Assembly: GCA_017311315.1 (NCBI GenBank)
Contig: CM029664.1
Location: forward strand, 24,158,192 to 24,222,191
DNA: 64,000 nt
Reading direction: 5' to 3'
From: Dendrocalamus latiflorus
Lineage: Eukaryota > Streptophyta > Magnoliopsida > Poales > Poaceae
Made by a program: the position numbers and the translations under genes. Below the pieces are notes generated by a model. It was not told where the DNA came from and did no database searches. It saw nothing but the letters and a program-made list of their open reading frames with translations. Positions 52,557-64,000 of this stretch are shown here, one piece after another (the first letter of the stretch is position 1; every line of letters starts with the position of its first letter).

Positions 52557-55250
52557 GATTCCCTTGAGAATACCTCACTCATTCTTTCTTTGACCACTAG
52601 TTTCTACAAATTTCAAGCATATAGAATCAGTGATGATTGCATTTTAGTAAAGGAAGCAATAAAAAAAGTATTCTTGAAGGTAATACCATTTTCTGTTTTT
52701 GTACAATAGTGGTAAGCATGAAACGGCCAATTGGTGGTGAAGACATGGCATTGCGCTGCCCTGAGGGGATTGGCGTAGTCTCACTTTGTCGTTCTATATT
52801 TCTCACATCATTTGGTGTATTCATGCCTATGTACAACTTCATAATTATTCAAAGTTTGAAAAGACATTCGGTAACATTAATTTCACTATATGGTAAGAGA
52901 AGAACTGCATAAAACATATTACTAGATGCTTGTTGTGTGCTCTAGCGGTTTTTGCACACAGTGATGGACTCCTCTCTTGATGTCTCAATAGATCTTTTTC
53001 TTATTCAAACCAACAATAATGTTGAACAATATTCTATAATTTCATGCTAATACAACACACTAAGAATATCAAGTTGTACTAGAATGCTCAATTATAAGTC
53101 CACATCACACAATAAGTGTGGCTGATTAGTACCCGTTAGCGTTCGAGTGTTGGCCTATGTAGAGGGTACAGTGGAGTGCCATTCACATCATTTTGAGAAT
53201 CCTGGCCTGCATGTGTTTTCACAAGGTGCAAGCTCAATATAAAATATTTTAGTAAGCTGTTGGCAATTGCAAAAGTAATTGTAAATATTTGATAGTACCA
53301 GATTCTTGCTGCCCACTTTGCTGATTTCAGCATGCCAAGATGGTATCATTCCTTGAAGCCATAGCAGTGCTGCCGCTTGTCAGACATGGAGAAAATGTGA
53401 TAGTCAGTTACAACAAGAAAGTATGAAACTCCTAGCAGAAGCACATAGATCTTATTTGGTATAGATAAACCCAAAATCTCTTTATTTGTTTTAGAATATG
53501 AGCAAATTTCTTCTAGACAAGTTATTAGATTCTCATCATGCATTACTTTTACGAAACATTTCACTAGTAGCAGAACAGGACCCAAAATTCGCATCATGCC
53601 ATTTTGGATTCTTGTCTTGACATTCGTACCTAAAAATAAATGAAGAATACTCAACAAATGCCCACATTCTGCTCATAGATGGATAACTACAATCATATAT
53701 TTTACATTTCACAAGGAACGAAGTTTTCTGCATATGATTAGTAGTGAAGATTTTATGGATATGACCAGTAGTGTGAAAAAATGATGGAAGACAACCAAAT
53801 AAAACATATGAGCAGCAACTATAATAGAAGTGAATGAAAGTGCAGCTTGAACAAGACAGATTCAGTTTGTGTTCTGGACTGGGATGGTTCAATCGATAAC
53901 ACAACATATTGATATTACATGTTAATTATGATATCCATTGTCCACTGAAGATATGGTAGTAGACTAGAATTGGACTACTCTCTTGATGCCTCAACAGAGG
54001 CTTTTCTTGCTGAAACCAACAATAATGTTGGCGAATATTGTATAAGTACATGCTATAAGGCTCCTTGTCAAGATTTGATTGCCTCATCTATAGTAATAGC
54101 TAAACACTAGTATAATGATCTGATCAGACTAATTCCTTTTAAAATACTCCATTTCAATATTACAATGCACAAACTAGTGCTCCTAGTGTCATTGCACACC
54201 ACACATCAAGTACTCAATTAAAAAATGTTGAAGTAGCCAAGCAGAATAAATGCAGTGAAAATGAAAGTGATGTTGTTCATCACATTCCATTGGCTATTTG
54301 ATCTCTGAAATCAACAATAAAAGGTAGAAAGATGAGACCAACCAAGTATTGGAGAGTCTACCTCTCCAACTATCTAAAAGTAAGAGAACAAATCAACTAC
54401 CAACTAAGTTTAAGGACACTAGGACATCTGATGCAACTTAATCAAGAACATTTGCTTTATGTCTCAAAACATATAGCTGAACACTATTGAACTGAGCTGG
54501 GATCAAGGGACTTCTATTGAAACAACTATAAGTTATTCTTTTCTTTGAGGGAGAACTATAAGGGTTGCTGGATCATGTCATTTTGTTTGTTTTATGTTAT
54601 GTTGAGCAGGAAGCTATGCTGTGGCTTTAGTGTCCTTGGTTTCATTTCATCTTCGAGGTTTGTTGCTTCAGAAGAACATGTTTTGTTTCAGGCATTATCA
54701 TTTACATTTACAACATGATAACAATCTCTGAAGTGAATTGCCATTTTCTAGAGTAAAATGCTGAACTGAAAACTCAATGTTACTTATATGTCATGGTCAT
54801 TCGGTCAATACATGAGAGTAGCATGGTGATCATCATGCATTTCAAAGTAGTTTATGGTGAGCATATGAGGTATATATGCAGAAAAATATAGCCATAGTTG
54901 AAGTATATGAAGCATGTAAGGTATATATACACATAATAGGAGCTAAATCAGCAAGTAATGTACAAGGTAGAGAGCCTATATGCGTTGCAACTACAAACTT
55001 TTTTAGGAGAACTTCAATGGTTGCTGGATTGGGTCCTTTTGTTTCATTCATGCTATGGTGAGCAGGAAGCTCTACTTTGGCTTCAGGGTCCTTCAGTTTG
55101 TCCTTTGAGGTTTGGTGCTTCACAAGGACAAGTTTTGGTTCAGGTGTTATCATTTACATTTACACTAAATGATAATAATCTCAAAGTTTCACCAAAGACA
55201 TGACTTGACCAGCTAATATATCTATCTTTCAAAGTGATACTTGCTGTGTG
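52557..55250. repeat. Old duplicated sequence, no intact gene
   Basis: Two sets of direct repeats. About 52967-53045 resembles 53971-54050 (CCAACAATAATGTTG within each). About 54549-54738 resembles 55011-55193 (GGTTGCTGGAT, GAGCAGGAAGCT, CATTTACATTTACA). About 53952 and 55381 share a GATATGG(T/C)AGT(A/G)GACTAGAATTG phrase. Short open frames exist but none has a recognisable domain. Probably decayed transposon interior. Confidence 0.45.
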
Positions 55251-57240
55251 ATCTCAAAGTTTCAAAATGGTATGGATTGCATTTGTCACTACAGATACTG
55301 CAACTCTTGTTTTAGACAAACAGATAAACACATGAATAGTTTCGAAGAAGTGCAAAACTTTTTGTTGGCTTTACCTGAAAGATATGGCAGTGGACTAGAA
55401 TTGAACTCCCGTTCCTTGCACGCCCCCTATATAATCTGGTCACCAAGCATTTGGTCTACTCGGCAAGTTAGTAGTAGTGACATCCTCTTCCTCTCCTTTA
55501 TTAACATATTTAAAATACATGTAAGGCTAGATGAAATACATGCAGAGTCATTAATTAAGAATTCGGTATTGAAGAATAAGCAACATAGATAAAAGAAATG
55601 CATTGTACACAATAGGCAGTTATTATGTTGCCATAGCTATCAAAATTGGCATAATTCAAAAACATTCAATTTACTTAATTGTTTAGATTGTCATCAATTA
55701 CCAAAAAAGAGAGATTGAATCATCTAGGTCCCTAAAAATGGTTTTAGTAATTAATGACAACTATACTTAAGGGATTAATGTGTTTATTAAGATTGAAAGG
55801 TTTAGTCTCGGATTTGAAGTATATCATGGAAAAGACAATGGACAAGCATGCAACGGTGACTATGGATTAACATGGATAGTGCAAGACTCAAGGCAAAGGT
55901 ATACAATGGTTTAATGACCTCTTTTATAGATTTTATCAATCTTGGTGTATGTTGAAATAACACCAGGTTGATAGACTATGTATCGTACTATTAAGTAGCT
56001 TAACGGTAATCGGGTGCCACATTGATCAATCTTAGTGCATGCATGCATTTGAAATGACTTGTTAAACTTTCTGGACAAATTATTTTGAAAAATAGTATGA
56101 CCACCATTGACACCGCGGTAGTACCACTGCATCAGTACTACCGAGTACTATATACCTATACTTTTTTTTAGAGAGGTGCTGATTTGGAGTTTGTTTGAAA
56201 TGGTACTACCGCTGTTCTTTTTCGGTAGCATCACTGCGGTATGACCACACCTCATTTCCAGTACTACCGTGTCTGGGGTATGACTGCATCTTTGTTGGCG
56301 ATAGATATTTTTTAGAGAAGTACATTTTTGGGAGATTTTCTGCCGTCTGGAAAACGGTACTACATCATCATAAGTGTGGTACTACTGTTGAATTTGTATG
56401 ACTAAGGCTTGTGAGTGTGGTATGACTGATTTTTGTATTAACAGCTAGTTTTGGTGCAATTAATGAGCAGCAAGTAGCTATTAAACAGTGAGTGTGATAG
56501 TACCGGTGATTTTTGGGGATTTTGTCCCCAACGGTCACTCTGGTTGGTGGAGGCTATAAATACCTCCCCACATGTAGCAAGGCACTCTCTTGGACCCAAC
56601 TGAATACTTTTGAGTCCTTGCATCCATATCTTCAACTCTAGTGCATTTGTTTCACTATTTGAAGTTATTTAGAGCATTCAAGTGCATTGCATCATTTGAT
56701 TGATCTTTATAGCATTTGAAGACCTTCAAGCAAGCATCATCGACTTGTTACTCTTGGTGGTTGTCACCATCTAGACGGCTTGGAGAAGTTGAGTCTGATG
56801 ATCTCTTCAATAAGGTTGTGAAGAGGCCCGACGTGGTTGTGAAGGTTGGAGCTCACCTGCTGAGGCAGGAAAGAGCTACCTCTAGTAGATTGAGGAAATG
56901 CTCAATTGCGTACGAAGCCAGCTTGATTCGTTCAAGCTTCCTCAATGTGGAAAACCGGTAAGTCTTTGAGACCATGAGAAAATGTCGCTTGTGTCTTTAT
57001 GTGGTTTAATCACTTGCTTTGTACTTTGTGTATTTACACTTCTAGTGATTAATTGCTTACTTGTCTATCTAGATTTGTATCTTGCATAGACTTATTTTGT
57101 TGTGTACTTAGTGAGACTTAGATAATTTAGCCTTGAATTGTGCTCAAACGAATTTAATTCATACTTTAAAAACCAGGTTTTAGCTAAAAGATTTATAAAA
57201 CCTCCTATTCACCCCCTTCTTATCAGTTATGCTTGATTCT
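55251..57240. other. No intact gene; GGTACTACCG-rich stretch and possible promoter
   Basis: 56100-56440 is crowded with GGTA(C/G)TACC(A/G) words in both orientations. A TATAAATACC box stands at about 56556 and is followed by a transcript-like stretch ending at a GGTAAG donor-like site (56956-56961). Short frames there (for example 56716-56961) have no domain I know. Likely old LTR-type sequence. Confidence 0.35.
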
Positions 57241-59204
57241 ACAACTGCACAATGGAAATTTATGTTCTATAGGATCGGGTATGGTGAGTCAAAGGGGAGT
57301 GAATAACTCTTCAAAACCTTCCCCAAGTATCAGTAAAAACATGTAATGGAAACACAAATTCACAACTCACCAAAGCCCAGAACCAAAGAAAGCAAAACTC
57401 CATAATTGCAAACCCACACCAGTCAGACTTCTACGCGGGGGGCGGTCAGACCACTAGCTTAGAACAGAAAATCAACACGATTTCAAAACTAAGAATATAT
57501 GTAACTTTTGATCCGATGATCCAAATGACTTAAAATTTGACATGCACTTTCTCTAGAATGATACAAACCTATTCCAATTAACGATCGAGAGAATCATTGC
57601 CAAAATTCTGACATTTTCTATTTAAAGGAAGGTTGTACCAAAACCGAGCAAAAGAGAGAAACATTGATCTACTATTGCTTGTGAGTCCTAGATGATTTGG
57701 ATGACCTTGGATGGGTTCTCACATGTTATTGCAAGCTAGATCATAGTATGAATTCAATCCAAATCATTCACAAGTGCAAAACCCCAAATAACCTCTCTCT
57801 TGAGAAAAACTGAGCAAACTAAAGAACTTCCTCTAGATCTTGCCTAGATAGATGGGATCTTGTCTCTAGGAGATATCTCCTTCTATTACATGTCCTTGGC
57901 ATTAAAGAAGATCAAGAAGAGTGAAATCCAAACAAGAAAGTCAATCGAATAAAAGCACAATGGGGATCTATGACACAACTCATTTGGGCAAACTTTGGAT
58001 GTTCATTTCACTTTGAGAGGAATGCTTTACAGGCAATTCCTCAGGATAGCAGAGCTCTAAGCCTAGAGCACGCACACACACACACACACACAAAAGACTC
58101 CAACACTAGGAAACCCAAACCCTAATTTTGATTCCCTAAGTCTCTCTCTCAACACAAAAGCTTATATAGTAGAGGCTCCTCATCTCTCACTTCTAACAAC
58201 TAGCCACTCTTAGTGGATCACACTAGTTACATATGGGGAACTCGATAACTCACACACAAATGGGTTTTAACACACACGCTTGTACATTTTTCAAAGCGCG
58301 ACTTCTCAAAGGCTCCAATAACCCCATAAGACATTCCATCCACAAAGATGTGGCCTAAATCACTTAGGCCAACGTCACGGTATTGCAAACTACCACTCCA
58401 CCCAGTATTAGACAATTTTAATAATTGCCACCTACCAGTCTTCACGAAGATGTGATGCCAAATGATTCGCCACCAAGATCGTATGCCTACGCCGGGGCTA
58501 TCACCACTTGAACAACCCAAATCTAGTGGCACACCATATTACACCATAGCCCATGATATCTAATTGTTTGACATCAAGATTGTACGTCTGGTCCGAGAAC
58601 CATCACCACTTAAAACACACAAGTCCAATTAGCATACCACATGTGCGTATTGCCTCCTCACAATCCTTGTCTTTCTCCCATGTTTCTCAGTTGAGATAAT
58701 ACTCTATCCAAACTTACACGACATGCCATAGCCACCAAACCTCAGTCTTGACACTGACCATAACTAACATCAAGCACCTGCACATCAAAGACAAAGCAAT
58801 CGATCCGAGTGCAAATGACATGCACTTGACTGTCAATTAGAAAAACAAATGCATGGACCTATGCAACGACTAACCCTTGCATGGAAACCGCATGACTAAC
58901 ACTGAAGGGACTCCTAATGTGACTAACACCACCAAAACCAATAACTCAACACACCTCAACGAGGACCGGTCTGACCGCAGCCATCAGGCCAGTTAGACAA
59001 GCATATAGAAGCCGGTCAGACCGCCATGACAAGGCTGGTCACATTCCACCGGCTAGACAATTGCAGTAGGCCAAACTAACCACAACCACACATCAGTCAA
59101 ACTGCCACCCCAGGCCAATTTGACCGGTCTACCAAAATAGCAAAGGTCAAAATGCAAATTCACAAAAATCAAACTTAATCAGCAAAAGCAAGGCACAAAC
59201 AATA
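57241..59204. other. Unassigned repeat with GGTCAGACCG motifs
   Basis: No gene recognised. Several copies of GGTCAGACC/GGTCTGACC and CGGTCAGACCGC occur (57450-57460, 58975-59025). An (AC)n microsatellite lies at about 58070-58092. Probably retroelement-derived. Confidence 0.35.
58070..58092 (+). repeat. (AC)n microsatellite
   Basis: About eleven CA dinucleotides in a row. Confidence 0.9.
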
Positions 59205-59880
59205 TTAAATACTCATCACTCTCATAGGATTGTCACTACATGGGCTTAGATGTTCCCATTGAACTGTTGCTAATACTCTATCCAGGTTCACCATAACATG
59301 ATGTTCTTGCTTGTTAGTCCAATTAAATTTATGCCTGCTCCTCTTCATTTCCATAAGATGATTATCAGCAATGAACTCGTTGAACATTTTGATAAGAGTA
59401 TAGTCCAAGTTGTCATAACTTTTATCCTGAGCACCCCTACTCAGTTTAAAGTCTCCCCCAAGTACAATTGGCATTATGGAAGATTGGCATTTTGTTGAAA
59501 ATTCTGTTAGGAACCCCATTGAGTTTTCATGCTGTGCTAGTCCATAAACAATTACCAATTCCCATCTAAAATTTATCTTCCTTTGTCTCAACAACACTCT
59601 CACGTAGTATTCTCCTTGATCACAGCCTTCCACCTCTATCGAATCATCTTTCACCCCTAGCAGTATCCCCCTAAATGTCCATTGGATGGAATCCAATGCT
59701 AGATAAAAGAGATGTTCCCAGAAATGGCCTTGAGTTCTTTTTGTGAAAAATCTATTTTAGTTGTCTCCTGTAGATCCACTGCATCCACTTGTTCCTAAAT
59801 GATCGATTCTCTTAATTGCCTTCTCCTTGCATACCTACCCAGACCTAACATTCGATATGAGGATTTTTCAAGTTTCTTTG
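59205..59880 (-). pseudogene. L1-type LINE endonuclease fragment
   Basis: Minus strand. The clear part, 59696-59205, reads FRGILLGVKDDSIEVEG, GEYYVRVLLRQRK, FRWELVIVYGLAQHE, PIVLGGDFKLSRG, RHKFNWTNKQEHH and LDRVLATVQWE. This is the pattern of APE-type endonucleases of plant L1 LINEs, including the GGDFN-like motif (here GGDFK, Asn replaced by Lys). Upstream (59697-59880) traces such as VDAVDLQET survive out of frame. The reverse transcriptase is absent. The enzyme would nick the target for reverse transcription; this copy is dead. Confidence 0.82.
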
Positions 59881-59899
59881 TTTACTGGAATCTCCTTTC

Positions 59900-60235
59900 T
59901 GTTGGGGAGTGGCCCCCCACCGTGGCTCCTTCGGCCCACCATGAATTGGTCCAAACGTAAGTGTAAACAAATAATAGGTCCAGTTATGGCATAGCAAGGA
60001 AAGTTCATGTGTGCCTCTAATAGTAAACCCCTCAAAGGGGTATTTATGTAAAGATGAGGCCTCTATGGCTGTAAATATGGCTCATAGGGCACCATGGAGA
60101 AGGGAAATTGTAAGATTATTAAGCATCACCACATATATTCTACTCCTATCTCTACATTCGAATCTTAGGCTTTGGGCACAACCCTCTTGGGCGTCTGATG
60201 CTCTGCTATTTACTGTTTAGCGTGTAACCACAACA
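59900..60235 (+). repeat. Probable solo LTR (336 bp)
   Basis: Starts TGTTGGGGAGTGGCC and ends GTAACCACAACA (TG..CA). The flanks CTTTC (59895-59899) and CTTTT (60236-60240) match at four of five bases. No coding and no second copy in the window. It sits beside the N-terminal remains of the LINE. Confidence 0.5.
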
Positions 60236-60970
60236 CTTTTTTAACTACTCTCTTTCAAGATTTGATTTTTAGCTTTACCCCTGAGAAACCTCTAGATTTA
60301 TTTTCAATACGATCCAGGCGCAAGTCCGCTTGCACCTTTAAATTTGATCGAGTACGTAGTGGGCTATCGACTTAAGATTAAGAGAACGATTAGTGCACTT
60401 CAGCCGAACTACACCTTTCGAGGAACAAATATGCATCTTAAGATTCTTATAGGATTGTCGAAAAAAGTGATGTAGTGATTGGAAGCGTGCGTGGTAAATC
60501 TCATCATTTTTTACCAACAATAATATCTTTTCAAGTACCTCAATCAGCCACCTGAACATTGTGTACACAGCGTACCATTAAAAGTGCTTTCATGGAAATA
60601 TATGCTGCATGTGCATCCATATGCATGCATCCTACCCCAAAAAAAGCATGAAAATGGTCTGCAAAATTACAAAAGATTCATTATTTGATGGGTTGAGATA
60701 ATCAAGACAGAAGCCAACAAAATTTCAGCTCTAAACTAAAAAGTACATTATGAGGAAGAAATGACAAGTTTCATTGAACGTTCAGTTTGTCTTACTTTAA
60801 TTTTGTTCATTTATTTTGATTTGATTTTCGGTGGAATTTGTCTTTTTAATTTGTATCTCGACCTATACACCGAATCTAGATACGGAATTAAATTTTCATT
60901 CTACATACATGGTATATGAATTTGTATGAATAGTCACACATCTACAATTGGTTACTATAGCTATGTCAAA
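60236..60970. other. No gene seen
   Basis: AT-rich unassigned sequence. Short frames have no domain. Confidence 0.4.
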
Positions 60971-62466
60971 CACGCTACTACAAAAAGCCGTATATTGACA
61001 CCACATCACATACGGTTTCCAAAACCATCTGTATTAAATACAATCATAGACGGTTTTAATTTAGAGATCGTCTGTGTTGCTATCAGCCCTAAAAACCATC
61101 TGTGAAGAAGAAATATGATAGACTGTTCGTAGTTAAAACCGTTTGTGAAGTATCACCTTCACAGACGGTTTTAACTACGAACCGTCTGTGATATTACCAA
61201 ATATCATAGATAGTTTTTTATTTGAATCGTCTGTGATACTTCATAGACAGTTTGTATAAAAAACCGTCTGTGATAATTTCACTATATTAATTGTTTGCAA
61301 ACCCATCGACCCTCTATCTTAAATTCCAGATCTACACTGCTGCCTTGAGCTGAAGGCAGGGCTTTGAGGCGATTTGGTGAAAGGAGACATTTGGCAAGAG
61401 TAATTGTAGATCCACTAAGTTTTTGACTACCTATGTTTAGTAATTTATTTCTAATTGCATTATAGTTTACATTTATAGCTTTTGGTGAAAGGAGAATTGA
61501 AGATGGTTGATCTAGCTAGCTTGATGTAGAGAGAAGATTATTTTACATCTTCACAGTTTAGGATTTAGTCAATTCATAGTCAATTTCTACTTAATTCAAT
61601 TCAATTAATTATTATTGCTACATATAGAGCTACTTAATTTAGGTCATATATATAGTAATTAATTAATTGAATATGTTATACTAAATTGTTACATACGTAA
61701 CGTAGGACCGAAGCTGGATGTACGCTAGGAATTGTGTGAGTGAAGAGTACATTAATGGTGTTTCTGTTTTTACAAGAGCTGCCGAGGAGGATATGTTGAA
61801 TAAAGGGGTGGAATATATATATATTGTCTATGTATTGACTACGAGAATCTAAAGATGTTTAAGAGCCGAGTGCAGTTGAAGCGCACTTAGTTCGAAGGGG
61901 TTTCAAAAAAGGGTATGCATGTTGGACCGGTCATGGTGAAGATCATATTACACAAGGTAGTAAAAACGACATCACTAATGAAGTCAATGATATACCGTCA
62001 GATGATCATGTCGATTGTGGTTCCAATTCGGATAGGCTGAATGACGACAATCTAGATCAGATGCTCTGCGATGCAGCAGGGAACTGTGATGAGAGAGAGT
62101 ATGTTAAATTCCGGGGCTTGATGGAGGACTCGGAGAAACTTTTGTTCATGTGTTGTAACTCAAAGTACACGAGGTAGTCAGCCGTATTTGAACTGCTAAA
62201 ATTAAAGGCAAGCAACGGTTGCTCCGACAAGAGTTTCACGACACTGTTAGGTTTTTTTAGCGGACATGCTTCCAGAGGGGAACGAGTTGCCCAAAACCAC
62301 CTACAAAGCCAATAATGTTCTTTGTCCATTGGGAATGAAAGTAGAAATAATACATGCATGCATGAATGACTGTCCCTACCATAAAGAGTATGCAAACATG
62401 CATGTATGTCCAATGTGCAACGCATCCCGATACAACTGTAAGAATCAATCAGATGATGACGAGGGA
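60971..62466 (+). mobile_element. CACTA relic of the same family as 22787-25815, left part
   Basis: Begins CACGCTACTACAAAAAG, a mutated CACTACTACA end. 61000-61280 carries the same TCACAGACGGTTT-type subterminal repeats in both orientations. Transposase coding follows on the plus strand from 61706. The element is cut at 62467 by another CACTA; its right end is outside the window. Confidence 0.8.
61706..62460 (+). pseudogene. CACTA TNP2-type transposase, broken N-terminal part
   Basis: Parallels 25195-24300: SWMYARN and SEEYINGVSVFTRAAEEDML, then, after frame changes and stops, HFRGLMEDSEKL-like sequence, LPEGNELPKTTYKA and HKEYANMHVCPMCNASRYN. Several frame breaks and stops make it inactive. 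At the position of the TAG in the 24.8-kb copy it has TGT. The homologous frame is cut at QSDDDEG by the CACTA starting at 62467; in the 24-kb copy the frame continues beyond that point. Confidence 0.82.
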
Positions 62467-64000
62467 CACTACTAGTTTTTAGGTCTAGGACAACGGAGCG
62501 AAATCGTTGCAATAGGGCCAAAATAGATGCAATATGTACCTATTGCAACACATCACTTCCGTTGGCAAGCGTGGCAAGTACTTGCGTGCTTAAAAGATTG
62601 TGCAACGGATTGTGGTTTCGTTGCAATACCTATGGTTATTGCCATGCAATGTGTTGTGGCAATTGTTTGTTGTTGCAACGAATGATGTCGTGGCGATATA
62701 GGCTATTGCCATGGCTGACTCCGTGGCAATAGCTTCTTTTGCCACGAAGTTTGGTCGTGGCAATAGTATCATTTGCCACAAAAATATTGCGTGGTAATAG
62801 GTTTTATTGCCACGCCAATGGTTCGTGGCAATAGACCCTATTGCCACGGAGAGCATTTCGTTGCAACAGGATATATTGCTACGGGAGGCGTTTCGTTGCA
62901 GCAGGTTTAATTGCCACGTGATGTGTTTCGTTGCAATATGTTTTATTGCCACGGAAGGCATTTCATTGCCATAAAGTTATTGCGACGAAATATGTTTTGT
63001 GGCAAATAGATCCTATAGCAACGAACATTGTTCATGGCATATAGTGGAATCGCAACATAGTAGCGGCATACAGGTTTATCGCAACGGTAAAATTTGCGGT
63101 AGCATATTGAGCATATGATATTTTATTATAATTTGTTGTTGCAAATTAATAATCAAATTAGGAACACGGCTGGATCAAAAACACATATATTAATTCAACA
63201 CATAATAATTTAAAAGTGCCACCACTCATGCAGGAATTACATATCAATCTCCATACTTAAACTACAAAGTTTGTAACTAATAACAAAAGTACTATCACTT
63301 CCATTCCATTTGTCCGTGCTTCTTTGCCATGTTGAATTTTCTGACTTGACGACGCCACGACTCTGTTTGCTCTGATCAAATTGTTTCATCCTGATCGAAC
63401 ATGAACAATAAAGAGGGACCTTAATGTGAGTATTGTCCAGCAGCACATACTTAAGTACATCATAGTGCAAGTTTAGAGATACGAGTTACAGCTGAAAATA
63501 GCAATCCTGAGTTCTCTAGTTCAGTTGCGTAGCAAAGTATTTAGCAAGTGATTCCAGCAGAATTATTTAATTTCATTTCATTTACCGATATATAGTAGCC
63601 CTACTTCACCTGGCATAATTTTCTAGTAGTTTAGAACAGTATGCTATATTTGACATAAGAACAATGACAGATGAAGATTAGTCACAGTTTCATTTCATAC
63701 ATGCTGGTCCCTCCTTTTCTTCGAACGAGTTGTAGCAGTATTCTTCAATTGTTGTGGAGGAATGAAGTTCGACGAACCATTATTAACAGCGACATTTTGG
63801 AAGAGGCTTCGGTTAAGATTAGAAGCTCGAGTGATGCGAATAGGTGACCTAGCATCTTTTTGTGTGGTCAGGATGCTTGCTAGGTCATTCTGCAAATGTA
63901 AAATGTAGAATGAAAAATATTAGCATCCTGATGTGTACTACTATTAAAATATGTTCAGCATGCATGCATCAATTGAAGTTCAGGGAAGGTACACATCAGC
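62467..64000. mobile_element. Third CACTA-type element, left end (continues beyond window)
   Basis: Starts CACTACTAGTTTTTAGG inside the transposase frame of the second CACTA. 62500-63080 carries many copies of TTGCCACG/CGTGGCAA and TTGCAACG, a subterminal array unlike that of the other two elements, so it is a different family. The 3 bp before it are GGA; the matching copy must lie outside the window. Beyond 63.1 kb the sequence is less repetitive and holds possible exons. Confidence 0.7.
63695..63890 (-). CDS. Possible last exon of a CACTA-borne gene (hypothetical)
   Basis: Minus strand. An acceptor-like TTTGCAG ends at about 63891 and is followed by an open frame (NDLASILTTQKDARS ... ATTRSKKRRDQHV) to a stop at 63695. 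Basic C-terminus, no domain I recognise. It lies inside the third CACTA and could be the end of its second gene. A further open stretch at 63470-63237 on the same strand has no recognisable domain. Confidence 0.3.

Noticed and set aside
58227..58532. 101-codon minus-strand frame as a gene
   Set aside because: No domain, no exon signals, and it lies in repeat sequence.

Overview
This window is plant nuclear DNA, almost certainly from a grass. The signs are Ty1/copia and Ty3/gypsy elements with initiator-Met-tRNA primer sites, CACTA elements, a Mutator-like element carrying a plant mobile domain gene, a Helitron with A/T target and CTAG end, and MITEs. The genus cannot be fixed by eye. I found no intact ordinary host gene, tRNA, rRNA or CRISPR array. 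The only clear host-gene trace is a broken piece of a P4-type ATPase exon near 11.3-11.7 kb.

Layout. 1-~9.1 kb: a composite Mutator-like element (left end outside the window) with three genes: a small GRF-zinc-finger gene (+), a seven-exon plant-mobile-domain gene (-) and a MULE transposase (-). The last two each carry one in-frame stop. 9.2-11.7 kb: a MITE-like repeat, unidentified GC-rich sequence and the P4-ATPase fragment. 11.7-21.4 kb: a gag-only LTR retrotransposon with ~3.2 kb LTRs; its 5' LTR is truncated and fused to the ATPase exon. 22.8-25.8 kb: a deleted CACTA element with intact ends, a 3-bp target duplication, transposase remnants and a 206-bp near-perfect hairpin. 26.5-26.8 kb: a MITE. 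~28.0-34.4 kb: remains of an LTR element with a ~79-bp minisatellite and a terminal LTR, split by a 3.1-kb Helitron (28,095-31,219) that has a Pif1-type helicase exon and a nested MITE.

34.6-35.3 kb: a Transposase_24-like CACTA relic, interrupted by a young Ty3/gypsy element (35,312-51,454, TSD CAACT). Its leader was in turn interrupted by a younger Ty1/copia element in the opposite orientation (37,518-45,814, TSD CCACT). Both have long uninterrupted polyproteins and (nearly) identical LTRs. 51.5-59.2 kb: older repeats, including a second Transposase_24-like relic and several direct duplications. 59.2-59.9 kb: the endonuclease half of a LINE. 59.9-60.2 kb: a probable solo LTR. 61.0-64.0 kb: a CACTA relic of the same family as the 22.8-kb one, split by the start of a third, unrelated CACTA element running off the window.

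The region therefore reads as layered insertions. Insertion order can be read from which element interrupts which. The older elements show premature stops of the kind expected from cytosine deamination.
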